A stretch of DNA of 64,000 bases from JAEUIE01 sp047602475 (GTDB taxonomy: Bacteria > Planctomycetota > Planctomycetia > Gemmatales > HRBIN36): contig JASGHE010000001.1 in assembly GCA_047602475.1 (NCBI GenBank), positions 62,001 to 126,000 on the forward strand. The letters are read 5' to 3'. Both the position numbers and the translations under genes were made by a program. Each line of letters starts with the position of its first letter. The stretch's first letter is position 1. Shown here piece by piece: positions 43,172-52,571 of the stretch. The notes below the pieces were generated by a model, which had not been told where the DNA came from, did not search any database, and saw only the letters and a list, made by a program, of their open reading frames with translations.

Positions 43172-43182
43172 TCCGTGTGCCT

Positions 43183-45231
43183 TTACTTCTTAGTCTGACC
43201 ACGGGCAAAGATGCTGGCAACATAAGTCAGCACGTCTGTTGCTGACTCATCATTGTAGCCAAAATCGCGGATCAATCGGCCCTTAACGACGTCGATCTTC
43301 TCCTGGGTCGCCTTGTCCACGACGTTCGAAACCAGGCTCGTCAGTTTGATCGTATCTTTCTGATCCTCGAACAGCTTGAGCTCCAGCGCCTTCTGTAGCC
43401 GTTCGTTGGTCTTGTAGTCAAACTTCTTGCCATCGATGGCCAAGGCACCGATGTAGTTCATGATCTCGCGGCGGAAGTCGTCCTTGCGGCCTTCGGGGAT
43501 CTCGATCTTCTCCTCTATCGAACGCATGAGACGTTCATCCGGTTCCTCGTAGGCACCGGTATATTTGTTACGCACCTTCTCCCGTTGTGTGTAAGCCTTC
43601 ACATTGTCGATGTAGTTGGCACACAGCCGAGTTAACGCCTCCTCATCCGCTGCGATCGCCCGCTGCACCTCGTTCTTGACGACGTCTTCGTATTCCAGCT
43701 TCACTTCCGATAGCAGTTCACGGTAGTGCTGCCGCTGCTCTTCATTGGTGATGAGGGCATGGTGCCTCAGTCCCGTCTCCAGTTCATGCATCACCATGAA
43801 CGGATTCACACAGGTGCTATCGCTGTAGGCCACGAGAGCATTGCTGATCTTGTCCTGAATGTAACGGGGGCTGATACCCAGCATGCCTTCGTGAGCTGCC
43901 TCACGCTTCAGCTCGATGACGTTGTCCTCGGTAAACCCTGGCAATGTCTTACCGTTGTAGAGCTTGAGCTTCTGCAGCAGCGTCAGGCTGGCATGCTTGG
44001 GTGTCTGCAACCGGGTCAGCACTGCCCACATGGCTGCCACTTCGATAGTATGCGGAGCAATGTGTTTGCCGCGCACCTTCTCTTTGTTGAAGTCCTTCTC
44101 GTAAATCTTGACTTCATCTTTCAGGCGGGTGACGTAGGGCACGTCGATCTTGACCGTACGATCCCGCAAGGCTTCCATGAACTCGTTGTTCTGTAGCCGA
44201 CGATATTCGGGTTCATTGGTGTGTCCCAGGATCACCTCATCGATATCCGTCTGGGCGAACTTCTTCGGCTTGATCTTATGTTCCTGCGAAGCGCCCAGCA
44301 GATCGTAGAGGAATGCCACATCGAGCTTCAGCACTTCGATGAACTCGACCAGGCCTCGGTTGGCGATGTTCAGTTCCCCATCGAAGTTGAACGCCCGTGG
44401 ATCGCTATCGGAGCCGTACTCCGCGATCTTGCGGTAGTTGATGTCACCAGTCAGTTCGGTGGCGTCCTGGTTCTTCTCGTCTTTCGGCTGGAAGGTACCG
44501 ATGCCGATACGGTCCTGCTCGGAGAGCAAGAGGCGATAGACCTTCACCTCTTCCTGCAACATCTTCACCCAATCGCCATCGTATTTGCGCAGCCGTTCCT
44601 TGAACTCGAACCGGCTATAGGGCGACAAGTCGCCGCGAATCTGAATGGCATAGCTGTCCTGATCTTTGCGGCCTGCATTGAGAATCTCCAGAATCTTCGG
44701 ACGATGTTCTGGCGGAATCAGACATAGAGGTTCGCCATGCATTGGGTCCTTCGCCCAGGTGCCATCAGCGTTCTTCCAAGAGAAACTGAAGAGCATGCCT
44801 CCATCAGTGCGTGAGTATTCCTCCAGTCCACGTTTAAGCAAACGTGCAATCGTGCTCTTGGCTGAACCTACGGGACCATGAAGGAGAATCACACGTCGTT
44901 CTGTGCCATAGCCCAGGGCAGCAGACTTGAACACATTCACCAACTGCGAAAGGGTACGATCCAACCCATAGATCGAATCACCATGCTTGGCGGCAAATTC
45001 AGTAAAGAACTTGTACCGCATCTGCTTATCTTTGTTCTCGTAGTGCTCTTCGGTACCATGCGACATGATCATATCAAAGAGACGCTGGTACGCTGATCTC
45101 GTCACCTCGGGTTGCTGCTTCACGATATCCAGGTAGTCTTCGAACGAACCTTCCCAATGTATCTTCTTGTATTCATGGAGATCCTGCGACTGGCGGAGAT
45201 TGGTCAACAGTTCACGGGCTGTCGTGGTCAT
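43183..45231 (-). CDS. prkA: PrkA-type serine protein kinase/AAA+ ATPase
   Basis: 682 residues. Walker A is GPVGSAKST (119-127), and FNFDGELNIANRGLVEFIEV with GHTNEPEYRRLQNNEFMEAL give the AAA+ core of PrkA/YeaG. PrkA was described as a kinase in sporulation and stress, and AAA+ ATP-dependent protease activity has also been reported for Bacillus PrkA. First gene of a minus-strand run: PrkA, DUF444, TA pair, two membrane proteins, SpoVR and an unknown protein. Confidence 0.95.
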   Translation of the reverse strand: MTTTARELLTNLRQSQDLHEYKKIHWEGSFEDYLDIVKQQPEVTRSAYQRLFDMIMSHGTEEHYENKDKQMRYKFFTEFAAKHGDSIYGLDRTLSQLVNVFKSAALGYGTERRVILLHGPVGSAKSTIARLLKRGLEEYSRTDGGMLFSFSWKNADGTWAKDPMHGEPLCLIPPEHRPKILEILNAGRKDQDSYAIQIRGDLSPYSRFEFKERLRKYDGDWVKMLQEEVKVYRLLLSEQDRIGIGTFQPKDEKNQDATELTGDINYRKIAEYGSDSDPRAFNFDGELNIANRGLVEFIEVLKLDVAFLYDLLGASQEHKIKPKKFAQTDIDEVILGHTNEPEYRRLQNNEFMEALRDRTVKIDVPYVTRLKDEVKIYEKDFNKEKVRGKHIAPHTIEVAAMWAVLTRLQTPKHASLTLLQKLKLYNGKTLPGFTEDNVIELKREAAHEGMLGISPRYIQDKISNALVAYSDSTCVNPFMVMHELETGLRHHALITNEEQRQHYRELLSEVKLEYEDVVKNEVQRAIAADEEALTRLCANYIDNVKAYTQREKVRNKYTGAYEEPDERLMRSIEEKIEIPEGRKDDFRREIMNYIGALAIDGKKFDYKTNERLQKALELKLFEDQKDTIKLTSLVSNVVDKATQEKIDVVKGRLIRDFGYNDESATDVLTYVASIFARGQTKK

Positions 45232-45657
45232 GGCTTCCTCCCTGTCGTTCCGGCAAACGTATCACTTCACAGGCTACGTTGCCAGTTTTGGTTCACTTGT
45301 CAAAGAGACATCAAAGCAAGTTCAGGTTCGTTCGCTCACAGGGCTGTGAGTCTGGTCGGCATCGTGCCTGTGGAGATGTGCGGCTCAATGGCGTATCGAT
45401 CAGGCTCACAAGCCATCGCCAGAATCAGACTTCTATCGATGGCATATTATTTTACCCATCCACCACAGGGCTGCGTGATGGAATTCACCTACTGCGATCA
45501 TTTTCTCAGGTATTGGTAGCATCGCCCCGAATGAGTGGTTCTGTCAAGAGCGTTTTCGACGCAGCACACTCATTTGACTATCTTTCCTCTGGACGCGCAA
45601 GGGCATTGTCGAGTATCGTCTGCCTCTTAGAAATCCCACGCAAAATGGAGTTTGCCC
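45232..45657. other. 426-base intergenic region
   Basis: Lies between the divergent prkA and the small membrane-protein gene, so it must hold both promoters. I see no convincing ORF, RNA gene or terminator. Short reading frames here have no protein-like features. Confidence 0.5.
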
Positions 45658-45918
45658 ATGCGGAGCCTCATCTCCCTACTTTTCCTCGGCGTCATCGTGT
45701 TCCTCATCGCCGGCTGGTTCCTGGACTGGTACGACATCAACAGCGTCAAGAACGGCAACGGCAAGACGAGCATCACCGTCGATTTCAATCGTGACAAGAT
45801 CAAGGAAGACATCGGCAAGGGTACGCAGAAGTTCAATGAAACCTTGCACAACCTGCAGGACGATAAGTCGAACCAGCCCACGAGCACCAATCGTGGGCCC
45901 AATGGCACCGGTTCCTAG
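45658..45918 (+). CDS. Small membrane-anchored protein
   Basis: 86 residues from ATG 45658 (GGAG 8 bases upstream; a TTG two codons earlier is weaker). One N-terminal helix, RSLISLLFLGVIVFLIAGWF, then a polar, mostly helical domain (DFNRDKIKEDIGKGTQKFNE) and a disordered tail. Function unknown. Followed by a strong terminator, so it is monocistronic. Confidence 0.6.
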   Translation: MRSLISLLFLGVIVFLIAGWFLDWYDINSVKNGNGKTSITVDFNRDKIKEDIGKGTQKFNETLHNLQDDKSNQPTSTNRGPNGTGS

Positions 45919-45940
45919 ACTGCCAGAAGAATCCAACTCT

Positions 45941-45968
45941 CACGCCAGCATTAGGACTGGCGTGTTTT
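45941..45968 (+). terminator. Rho-independent terminator
   Basis: Perfect 8-bp stem CACGCCAG/CTGGCGTG with an 8-base loop followed by TTTTCGTT, 22 bases after the stop of the small membrane-protein gene. It separates that gene from the RND efflux genes. Confidence 0.85.
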
Positions 45969-46056
45969 CGTTACCTGGGCACCAATTTCATCGAGTTTAC
46001 TCTAGGTTCTCTGTCATCCCAATGTCATAATGGTGTTTTGCCCAGTCGCTCGCACC

Positions 46057-49000
46057 ATGAACAGTCTGCTCAATCCCATTGTCTTCGCCTTGCGTCGGCC
46101 TGTCACAGTAGTAGCTATTGTGATTGCCCTGGCGGCTGCCAGTGTGCTGGCTGCCAGCCGCATGCCCATCGACATTTTCCCGGCCCTCAACCTTCCCGTC
46201 GTTTACGTCTGCCAGCCTTATGGCGGACTCGATCCTGCCCAGATGGAGGGCCTCATCGCCAACTATTACGAATACCACTTTCTCTACATCAATGGCATCA
46301 AGCAGGTTGAATCCAAGAACGTCCAGGGCGTCTCGCTGATGAAGCTCGTCTTCCACCCAGGGACGAACATGGCTCAGGCACTGGCCGAGACTGTTGGATA
46401 CGTGAATCGTTCCCGTGCCTTCATGCCACCTGGTACAGTGCCGCCCTTCATCATGCGATTCGATACTGGTAGCGTCCCGGTAGGCTACTTGGTTCTTTCG
46501 AGTGACTCACTCACTGTTGGCCAGATACAGGATCAGGCGCTATTCAAAGTACGACCGATGTTCGCCGCCATCCCTGGCGTCTCTGCCCCGCCACCATTCG
46601 GGGGCAATCAGCGTACCGTCGTGGTTCGAGCTGATCCCAGCCGGCTTCGAGCCTATGGTGTCTCTGCCGAGCAGGTCGTCCAGGCCCTTGCCTCCGGTAA
46701 TACGATCAGCCCCTCAGGCCAGGCTCGTGTGCAGGAACGTATGCCTTTGGTGCCTATCAATGCGATGGTTACACGGCCCGATGAACTGGGCGATATTCCC
46801 ATCCGCAGTGGCGTCTATCTGCGTGACGTCGTTCGGCGTGATCCCATCACCGACACACCTCTCATAGAAGATGCCAGCGATATTCCAGCCGGGTACGCAC
46901 TCGCCAATGGGCGACGGGCAGTTTACATCCTCGTGACCAAACGAGCCGATGCTTCCACCCTCGAAGTGGTCCAGAACGTCAAAGAGAACCTCGACAAGAT
47001 GCGGGCAGTGCTGCCTCCTGAGATCAAGGTAAGCTTCGAGTTCGATCAGTCGCCTTACGTCACCAATGCGCTATGGGGCGTGGTCACCGAAGGCGGACTG
47101 GGAGCCATCCTCACCGGGCTGATGGTGTTGCTCTTCCTGCGTGATTGGCGGAGCGTCATCGTCGTGGTCTTGAACATCCCACTGGCACTGTTAGGTTCCG
47201 TTCTCGCCCTGGCTGCGACGGGGATGACCTTGAACCTGATGACGCTGGGTGGCCTGGCCCTGGCTGTGGGCATCCTCGTCGATGAGTCGACGGTCGAAGT
47301 GGAGAACATCCATTCCCAAATGGAGCATACCGATTCGGTTGCAGTCGCAGTCAGGCGTGGCAACTCCGAAACAGCAGTACCACGCTTCCTGGCCATGCTC
47401 TGCGTACTGGCAGTCTTCACACCAGCCATCTTCATGCAGGGTACTGCCCGCGGGTTGTTTTTGCCCCTCTCTCTGGCTGTCGCCTTTGCGATGATCTCAT
47501 CGTATCTGCTCTCCAGCACTCTGGTACCGGTGCTGTGTGTCTGGCTGTTGAAGAAGACACCGACTACAGCCAGCCATCATGAGCTGATTGAAACGATCAC
47601 CAACAGGATCATGCCGTTGGTCAATGGGATCATCACAGGACGAATGGCCTTAGTACCGCTTTACCTTGCCGGCTCTGCAGCCCTGTTGGTTCTGCTCTAT
47701 TCCATGATCGGCATCGATCTCTTCCCCGCAGCCGACGCTGGATACCTGCAACTGAGAATAAAGGCCCCCATTGGCACCCGTATTGAACAGACGGAAGAAC
47801 TCAGCAAACAGGCGCTGAAACTGATCAAGCAGGAACTGGGCGACAACTCCATCAAGATGTCGCTGGGCTACATCGGCCTCGTCCCTTCCAGCTATCCCAT
47901 CAACAGTGTCTACCTCTGGACCAGCGGTCCGGAGGAAGCGGTCATCCGTGTCTCCATCCGCAGCGGCCTGGGCAGTATGGAATCGATCAAACGCAAGCTG
48001 CGTGATCGGTTCTATGCCGAGTTGCCACCCTGGATCGAAAAGAAATGGATTGAGGAAGGTGTCCCCACCGACCGAGCCAAGATGCTGGCCCAACAGCTAC
48101 GCTTCTCTTTCGAACCCGCTGACATCATCAATGAAGTGATGAGCTTTGGTTCGCCCACGCCCATCGAAGTGGTCGTCAGTGGGCCAAAGCTGGCTGATGA
48201 CCGGGCCTACGCCATGAAGCTCTACCAGGCCATGTCCGCCCTGCCCTCGCTGCGAGACGTGCAGATCGGTCAGTCCCTCGACTATCCCACCATTGAGGTC
48301 AAGGTTGATCGGCAAAAAGCAGCAACCAGTGATGTCACCGTCGAGCAAGTGGCCAAAGCCATCACGCCGTTCACGTCCTCGACCCGTTTCACGGTGCCCA
48401 ACTACTGGCGTGATCCCAATTCAGGCATTGGCTACCAGGTGCAGGTGGAGGTGCCGCAGACTTTGGTCAATTCTCCACAAGAGATCGAGACCATCCCCGT
48501 ACAGAATAGCCAACGGGAACAGGTGATGGTGCGCGACGTGGCTGATGTCAAGGAAGGCACCATGCCGGGCGAACTCGACCGATTTAATATGAGGCGGCTG
48601 GTCAGCATCACTGCCAACATCGAAGGCAACGACCTGGGACGAGTGGATCGGCAGTTGCAGCGAATGCTGGCCGAGGCAGGCGCTCCACCCACAGGGGTTA
48701 CTGTGGAAATCCGTGGCCAGGTTACACCGCTCAACGAGATATTCCAGGGTCTGTCCTTCGGTTTGATTGTCGCCGTGGTGGCCATCCTCTTTCTGCTCAC
48801 CGCTTACTTCCAATCCTGGCGGTTGGCCTTGGTGGCCCTCTCAGCTGTTCCAGCAGTGCTAGTGGGAGTGTTACTTTGCCTGCTCATCACGGGCAGCACG
48901 TTGAACCTCCAATCGTTCATGGGAGCCATCATGGCTGTCGGCGTAGCGGTGGCAAATGCTATCCTAATGGTTACCTTCGCCGAGGAGGCTCGCCGTTTCC

Positions 49001-49326
49001 CGTCTGAGGCTGGAACTGTGAAACAAGCCGAACAGGCTGCTCGAACCGCTGTGCAGAAACGATTGCGGCCTATTCTGATGACCAGCCTAGCCATGTGCGC
49101 CGGCATGCTGCCGTTGGCTCTGGGCTGGGGAGAAGGCGGCGCGATGGCTGCTCCGCTGGCCCGTGCCGTCCTCGGCGGCCTCATCGCTTCGACATTGGCA
49201 ACTCTTCTCATCGTTCCCGCTGTCTTTGTGTGGGTGCAAGGTCGACGAACCACCGCATCGATCTCGCTCGATCCTCAAGATCCCACTAGTTCCCATTATC
49301 ACCCACTCCCTGCGAGTGCATCATGA
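46057..49326 (+). CDS. RND efflux permease, AcrB/MexB-like
   Basis: 1089 residues from ATG 46057, where MNSLLNPIVFALRRPVTVVA gives the standard first helix; an ATG at 46030 is alternative. Twelve-helix resistance-nodulation-division layout with two large periplasmic loops. The proton-relay helix reads ALAVGILVDESTVEVENIHS, so the aspartate pair (DD) of AcrB is DE here. ITRPL-like inner motifs and a long second repeat (VGVLLCLLITGSTLNLQSFM, GVAVANAILMVTFAEEARRF) follow. Exports drugs or lipids using the proton gradient. Its stop overlaps the adaptor start by 4 bases. No outer-membrane channel gene is adjacent. Confidence 0.92.
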   Translation: MNSLLNPIVFALRRPVTVVAIVIALAAASVLAASRMPIDIFPALNLPVVYVCQPYGGLDPAQMEGLIANYYEYHFLYINGIKQVESKNVQGVSLMKLVFHPGTNMAQALAETVGYVNRSRAFMPPGTVPPFIMRFDTGSVPVGYLVLSSDSLTVGQIQDQALFKVRPMFAAIPGVSAPPPFGGNQRTVVVRADPSRLRAYGVSAEQVVQALASGNTISPSGQARVQERMPLVPINAMVTRPDELGDIPIRSGVYLRDVVRRDPITDTPLIEDASDIPAGYALANGRRAVYILVTKRADASTLEVVQNVKENLDKMRAVLPPEIKVSFEFDQSPYVTNALWGVVTEGGLGAILTGLMVLLFLRDWRSVIVVVLNIPLALLGSVLALAATGMTLNLMTLGGLALAVGILVDESTVEVENIHSQMEHTDSVAVAVRRGNSETAVPRFLAMLCVLAVFTPAIFMQGTARGLFLPLSLAVAFAMISSYLLSSTLVPVLCVWLLKKTPTTASHHELIETITNRIMPLVNGIITGRMALVPLYLAGSAALLVLLYSMIGIDLFPAADAGYLQLRIKAPIGTRIEQTEELSKQALKLIKQELGDNSIKMSLGYIGLVPSSYPINSVYLWTSGPEEAVIRVSIRSGLGSMESIKRKLRDRFYAELPPWIEKKWIEEGVPTDRAKMLAQQLRFSFEPADIINEVMSFGSPTPIEVVVSGPKLADDRAYAMKLYQAMSALPSLRDVQIGQSLDYPTIEVKVDRQKAATSDVTVEQVAKAITPFTSSTRFTVPNYWRDPNSGIGYQVQVEVPQTLVNSPQEIETIPVQNSQREQVMVRDVADVKEGTMPGELDRFNMRRLVSITANIEGNDLGRVDRQLQRMLAEAGAPPTGVTVEIRGQVTPLNEIFQGLSFGLIVAVVAILFLLTAYFQSWRLALVALSAVPAVLVGVLLCLLITGSTLNLQSFMGAIMAVGVAVANAILMVTFAEEARRFPSEAGTVKQAEQAARTAVQKRLRPILMTSLAMCAGMLPLALGWGEGGAMAAPLARAVLGGLIASTLATLLIVPAVFVWVQGRRTTASISLDPQDPTSSHYHPLPASAS

Positions 49327-50651
49327 AACCCTGGCCCCTACTCTTGCTCGTCGGCCTGATCGGCTGTCATCCTCAGAAGCAGGCAGCAGCCACACTGGCT
49401 GTCCCTGCTATTCCGATCATTCACCCCGAAGCTCGATCGCTGCAAAAGGTGGTCGAACAGCCGGGCCGTATCGAAGGGTTTGAACAGACGCCCCTCTACT
49501 CCAAGCTGCCCGGCTATGTGAAGAAATGGACAGCCGACATCGGCGATGTGGTCAAAGAAGGTCAGGTGCTGGCTGAACTCTATATACCTGAAACGGAAGA
49601 AGAGTTGAAGCAGAAGGAAGCTGCAGTCGGGTTGACCACAGCTCAGGTGGAGGAAGCTCGCAAAGCCTTCGCCGCCGCCAAGGCCAACATCGAAAAGACC
49701 GAAGCAGGCATTAAGCAGGCTGAAGCCAGCAAGACGAGAGCTGCCGCCAACCTGCTTCGCTGGCGTACTGAACTTGCCAGGCAACGCAGTCTGGTTGGCG
49801 GTGCAGTCGCCCAAAGTGAGCTCGACATTACCACGGACGCTTTCCGAGCCGCCGAAGCTGCCATGATCGAATCGGACGCAGCTATCGACTTTAGTAAAGC
49901 CGCCAAGACAGCCGCCTCTGCTGATGCTGACAAAGCCGAGGCTCAGGTATTGGTCGCCCAGGCACAACTACAACTGGCCGAGGCTGACCGCCGAAGGGTC
50001 GCTGCCCTGTTGGCCTATACCAAGATCACCGCCCCCTTCGCCGGTATCGTCACCAAACGGCAAGTCGATACCGGCCACTTCGTTCAGGCACCCAGCGGCA
50101 CCACAGCCACCAGTGTTCAGCCCCTCTTCAATGTTGTCCGAACCGACCCCGTCCGCATTTTTGTCGATGTCCCCGAGGTCGACGCCCCCTTTGTCGATAA
50201 AGGCATGCCCGCCGTTATCCGTGTTCAGTCCTTGCAGGAACAGGAACTGAGCGCCCCGGTAGTACGAGTCAGTTGGGCACTCGATACCCTGACCCGCACG
50301 TTACGGGCTGAGATCGACCTACCTAATGGCGATGGTCGACTGCGTCCCGGCATGTATGTCAGCGCCAAGATCACCATGACGAGAGAAAAGGCACTCAGCG
50401 TCCCTGCCACGGCTGTCGCAGTGCAGAACGACCAGACCTATGTGACTGTCGTAGAGAATGGCAAAGCGAAACGGGTGAAAGTCAGGCTGGGGCTGCGGAC
50501 CAAGGGGTTCGTTGAGCTACTGAGCAAGCTGGAGCCTGCTGCCGACGCATCGCAAACTCCACACTGGATCAAGTTCACCGGTGAAGAGTCTTTGGTCGGC
50601 GCTAACCTGGCCGCCATCGAGGATGGCCAGGCCATTCCCTCAGCAAAGTAG
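49323..50651 (+). CDS. RND periplasmic adaptor (membrane fusion) lipoprotein
   Basis: 442 residues. Lipobox LIGC after MKPWPLLLLVG. Barrel-sandwich half LYSKLPGYVKKWTADIGDVV, a long coiled-coil hairpin (residues about 90-230) and KITAPFAGIVTKRQVDTGHF are the HlyD/AcrA pattern. It joins the permease to an outer-membrane channel. Coupled to the permease by a 4-base overlap; the permease-first order is the reverse of acrAB. MFS/HlyD alternatives are unlikely given the neighbour. Confidence 0.9.
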   Translation: MKPWPLLLLVGLIGCHPQKQAAATLAVPAIPIIHPEARSLQKVVEQPGRIEGFEQTPLYSKLPGYVKKWTADIGDVVKEGQVLAELYIPETEEELKQKEAAVGLTTAQVEEARKAFAAAKANIEKTEAGIKQAEASKTRAAANLLRWRTELARQRSLVGGAVAQSELDITTDAFRAAEAAMIESDAAIDFSKAAKTAASADADKAEAQVLVAQAQLQLAEADRRRVAALLAYTKITAPFAGIVTKRQVDTGHFVQAPSGTTATSVQPLFNVVRTDPVRIFVDVPEVDAPFVDKGMPAVIRVQSLQEQELSAPVVRVSWALDTLTRTLRAEIDLPNGDGRLRPGMYVSAKITMTREKALSVPATAVAVQNDQTYVTVVENGKAKRVKVRLGLRTKGFVELLSKLEPAADASQTPHWIKFTGEESLVGANLAAIEDGQAIPSAK

Positions 50652-50787
50652 CTCTTGCCTGTTCAGCCCCACTGATTCGACTTCGATTTTCGACAAAATA
50701 CCTGTATCAATTGGCCCGGAGTAGGTTCATCGTCTACCATGCCTGTATACTCTGACAAAACGGCTGAAATTCGACAACGACGTGACG

Positions 50788-51774
50788 ATGGCTCTCCCCG
50801 AACAGACACGCCACCTGCTCGCTGCCGCCCGGATGCTCCATAAAAGCACCCGAGCTGAAGCCATTTTGCTGCTCGTCGATTACGATCTCGATTGGGATGA
50901 AATCGAAGAAGCTATGAAGGGCGTCAAACTTCTGATCGCCCCGCTGAACGAACCGCTGGCCAACAAACTGCTCGGCCGACCAGGTATGAACGTCCTCACC
51001 GTCGACTTCCGCCCCGTCCCCATGCGCGAACGCCTCAGCCTGGCCCTGCTCGAAGCCCTCACCGCAGAACTCCTCCGGCAAGGCTCTAATGTCGTGGTGG
51101 TCTATAACGGCATCGAAGAAGAAGATGCCCGCGACCCGCTTGACAGCATCAGTGTCATCTATTTAGGCGATCACCTGGAACGGCTCTCGGCACGAGACCT
51201 TCGCAAGCTGGACACTCAGGTGCCGCTCGAAACCTTAAAGGCCGTCGTTGACCTCGCTACCGATATTGGTCGAGAAGGCCGGGAAGGCAAGCCGGTCGGC
51301 ACCCTTTTCGTCGTCGGCGATACCCGCAAGGTCATGACGCTTTCCCGCGTCATCGGCTTCGACCCAGTGCGTGGTTACAGCAAGAAGAACCGCAATCTCC
51401 GAGACAAGCGTGTTCGAGAAGGCATGAAGGAGATCGCCAAGCTCGATGGAGCCATCATCGTCAACAAGGATGGCACGGTCGAAGCAGCTGCCCGGTTCAT
51501 TTCCGTGGAAGCTGAGGGCATCACGCTCAGCAAGGGCCTCGGCAGCAGACACTGGACAGCAGCAGCTGTTACCAAACGCACCCATGCCATCGCCGTGACG
51601 GTCAGCGAGTCCACAGGCGTCGTTCGTGTCTTCCAGGGCGGCGAGGTGGTGCTGCACATCGCCCCGCACTCACGGCCTATCCTCTGGCGGAACCTGAACA
51701 GTGAAACTCAGTCGGAAAACGGCTCCTCTCATACTCTCGACTACCCGCTCAGGCCCGCGTGGGCCGCTGACTAG
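50788..51774 (+). CDS. Diadenylate cyclase, DacZ-like, with N-terminal alpha/beta domain
   Basis: 328 residues from ATG 50788. Residues 1-185 form an alpha/beta domain of the kind found before DAC domains in DacZ-type proteins (LLLVDYDLDWDEIEEAMKGV, LEALTAELLRQGSNVVVVYN, VGTLFVVGDTRKVMTLSRVI). The DAC domain follows: DGAIIVNKDGT (DGA at 220-222) and GLGSRHWTAAAVTKRTHA, where RHR of many DACs is RHW, then VTVSESTGVVRVF. These motifs bind two ATP to make c-di-AMP. No membrane helix, so cytoplasmic. It stands alone between an RND adaptor and a glycosyltransferase. Confidence 0.85.
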   Translation: MALPEQTRHLLAAARMLHKSTRAEAILLLVDYDLDWDEIEEAMKGVKLLIAPLNEPLANKLLGRPGMNVLTVDFRPVPMRERLSLALLEALTAELLRQGSNVVVVYNGIEEEDARDPLDSISVIYLGDHLERLSARDLRKLDTQVPLETLKAVVDLATDIGREGREGKPVGTLFVVGDTRKVMTLSRVIGFDPVRGYSKKNRNLRDKRVREGMKEIAKLDGAIIVNKDGTVEAAARFISVEAEGITLSKGLGSRHWTAAAVTKRTHAIAVTVSESTGVVRVFQGGEVVLHIAPHSRPILWRNLNSETQSENGSSHTLDYPLRPAWAAD

Positions 51775-51839
51775 CATCTATCCCACCTGTTCTGACGTAG
51801 TATTCTAAACCGTAGTCAGCGACATTCTCAGGTATCACC

Positions 51840-52571
51840 ATGAAGACCCTGGTAGCCATCCCGGTTTATAACGAGGTCAAGCACATCGTGCAGGTGCTCG
51901 ACGAAGTGCGAAAGTACGCCGACGATATCCTGGCTGTCAACGATGGTTCCAGCGACGGCTCGGGCGAACTGCTCAATCAACAGAAGAAACTTCATCTCAT
52001 TCATCACAGCAGCAATATGGGGTATGGCGCAGCCCTGCGATCCGCTTTCGGATTTGCCCAGGCTCATGGCTACGATGTTCTGGTAACCATGGATTCCGAT
52101 GGCCAGCACGAGGCAGAACGTATCCCAGCTCTGTTTGAGGCCCTGACCAAGGATATTGATCTGGTCTCCGGTAGCAGATATCTGCAAACCTTCACCGTCA
52201 ACACCATCCCCCCCGCTGATCGCCGACGCATCAACTTCCAGCTCACTGCCTATCTCAATCAAAAACTTGGCCTCAACATCACCGATTCGTTCTGTGGTTT
52301 CAAGGCCTACCGGGTCGAACAGCTTCGCAAGTTCCAGATCACTGAGAACGGTTATGGCATGCCACTTCAACTATGGGTGCAGGCAGCCAATCTGGGCCTG
52401 CGTATCTCCGAGGTAGCGGTGCCCCTGGTCTATCTCGACGCTAACCGCACCTTTGGCGGCGGCCTGGATGATGCTGAACGTCGGCTCGCCTACTATCAAA
52501 GCGTCATCGAAGGGGAATTGGAACGCATTCACCCCGGCCAACCGCAAATCCTGGAAGGGCTTGATGTATGA
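51840..52571 (+). CDS. Family 2 glycosyltransferase (dolichyl-phosphate-mannose-synthase-like)
   Basis: 243 residues. AIPVYNEVKHIVQVLDEVRK, AVNDGSSDGSGELL and VTMDSDGQHEAERIPALFEA are the nucleotide-sugar and metal-binding elements (DSD) of GT2 polyprenyl-phosphate glycosyltransferases. No membrane helices are obvious, so it is a soluble or peripheral form. Its stop overlaps the next gene's start by 4 bases. Confidence 0.9.
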   Translation: MKTLVAIPVYNEVKHIVQVLDEVRKYADDILAVNDGSSDGSGELLNQQKKLHLIHHSSNMGYGAALRSAFGFAQAHGYDVLVTMDSDGQHEAERIPALFEALTKDIDLVSGSRYLQTFTVNTIPPADRRRINFQLTAYLNQKLGLNITDSFCGFKAYRVEQLRKFQITENGYGMPLQLWVQAANLGLRISEVAVPLVYLDANRTFGGGLDDAERRLAYYQSVIEGELERIHPGQPQILEGLDV

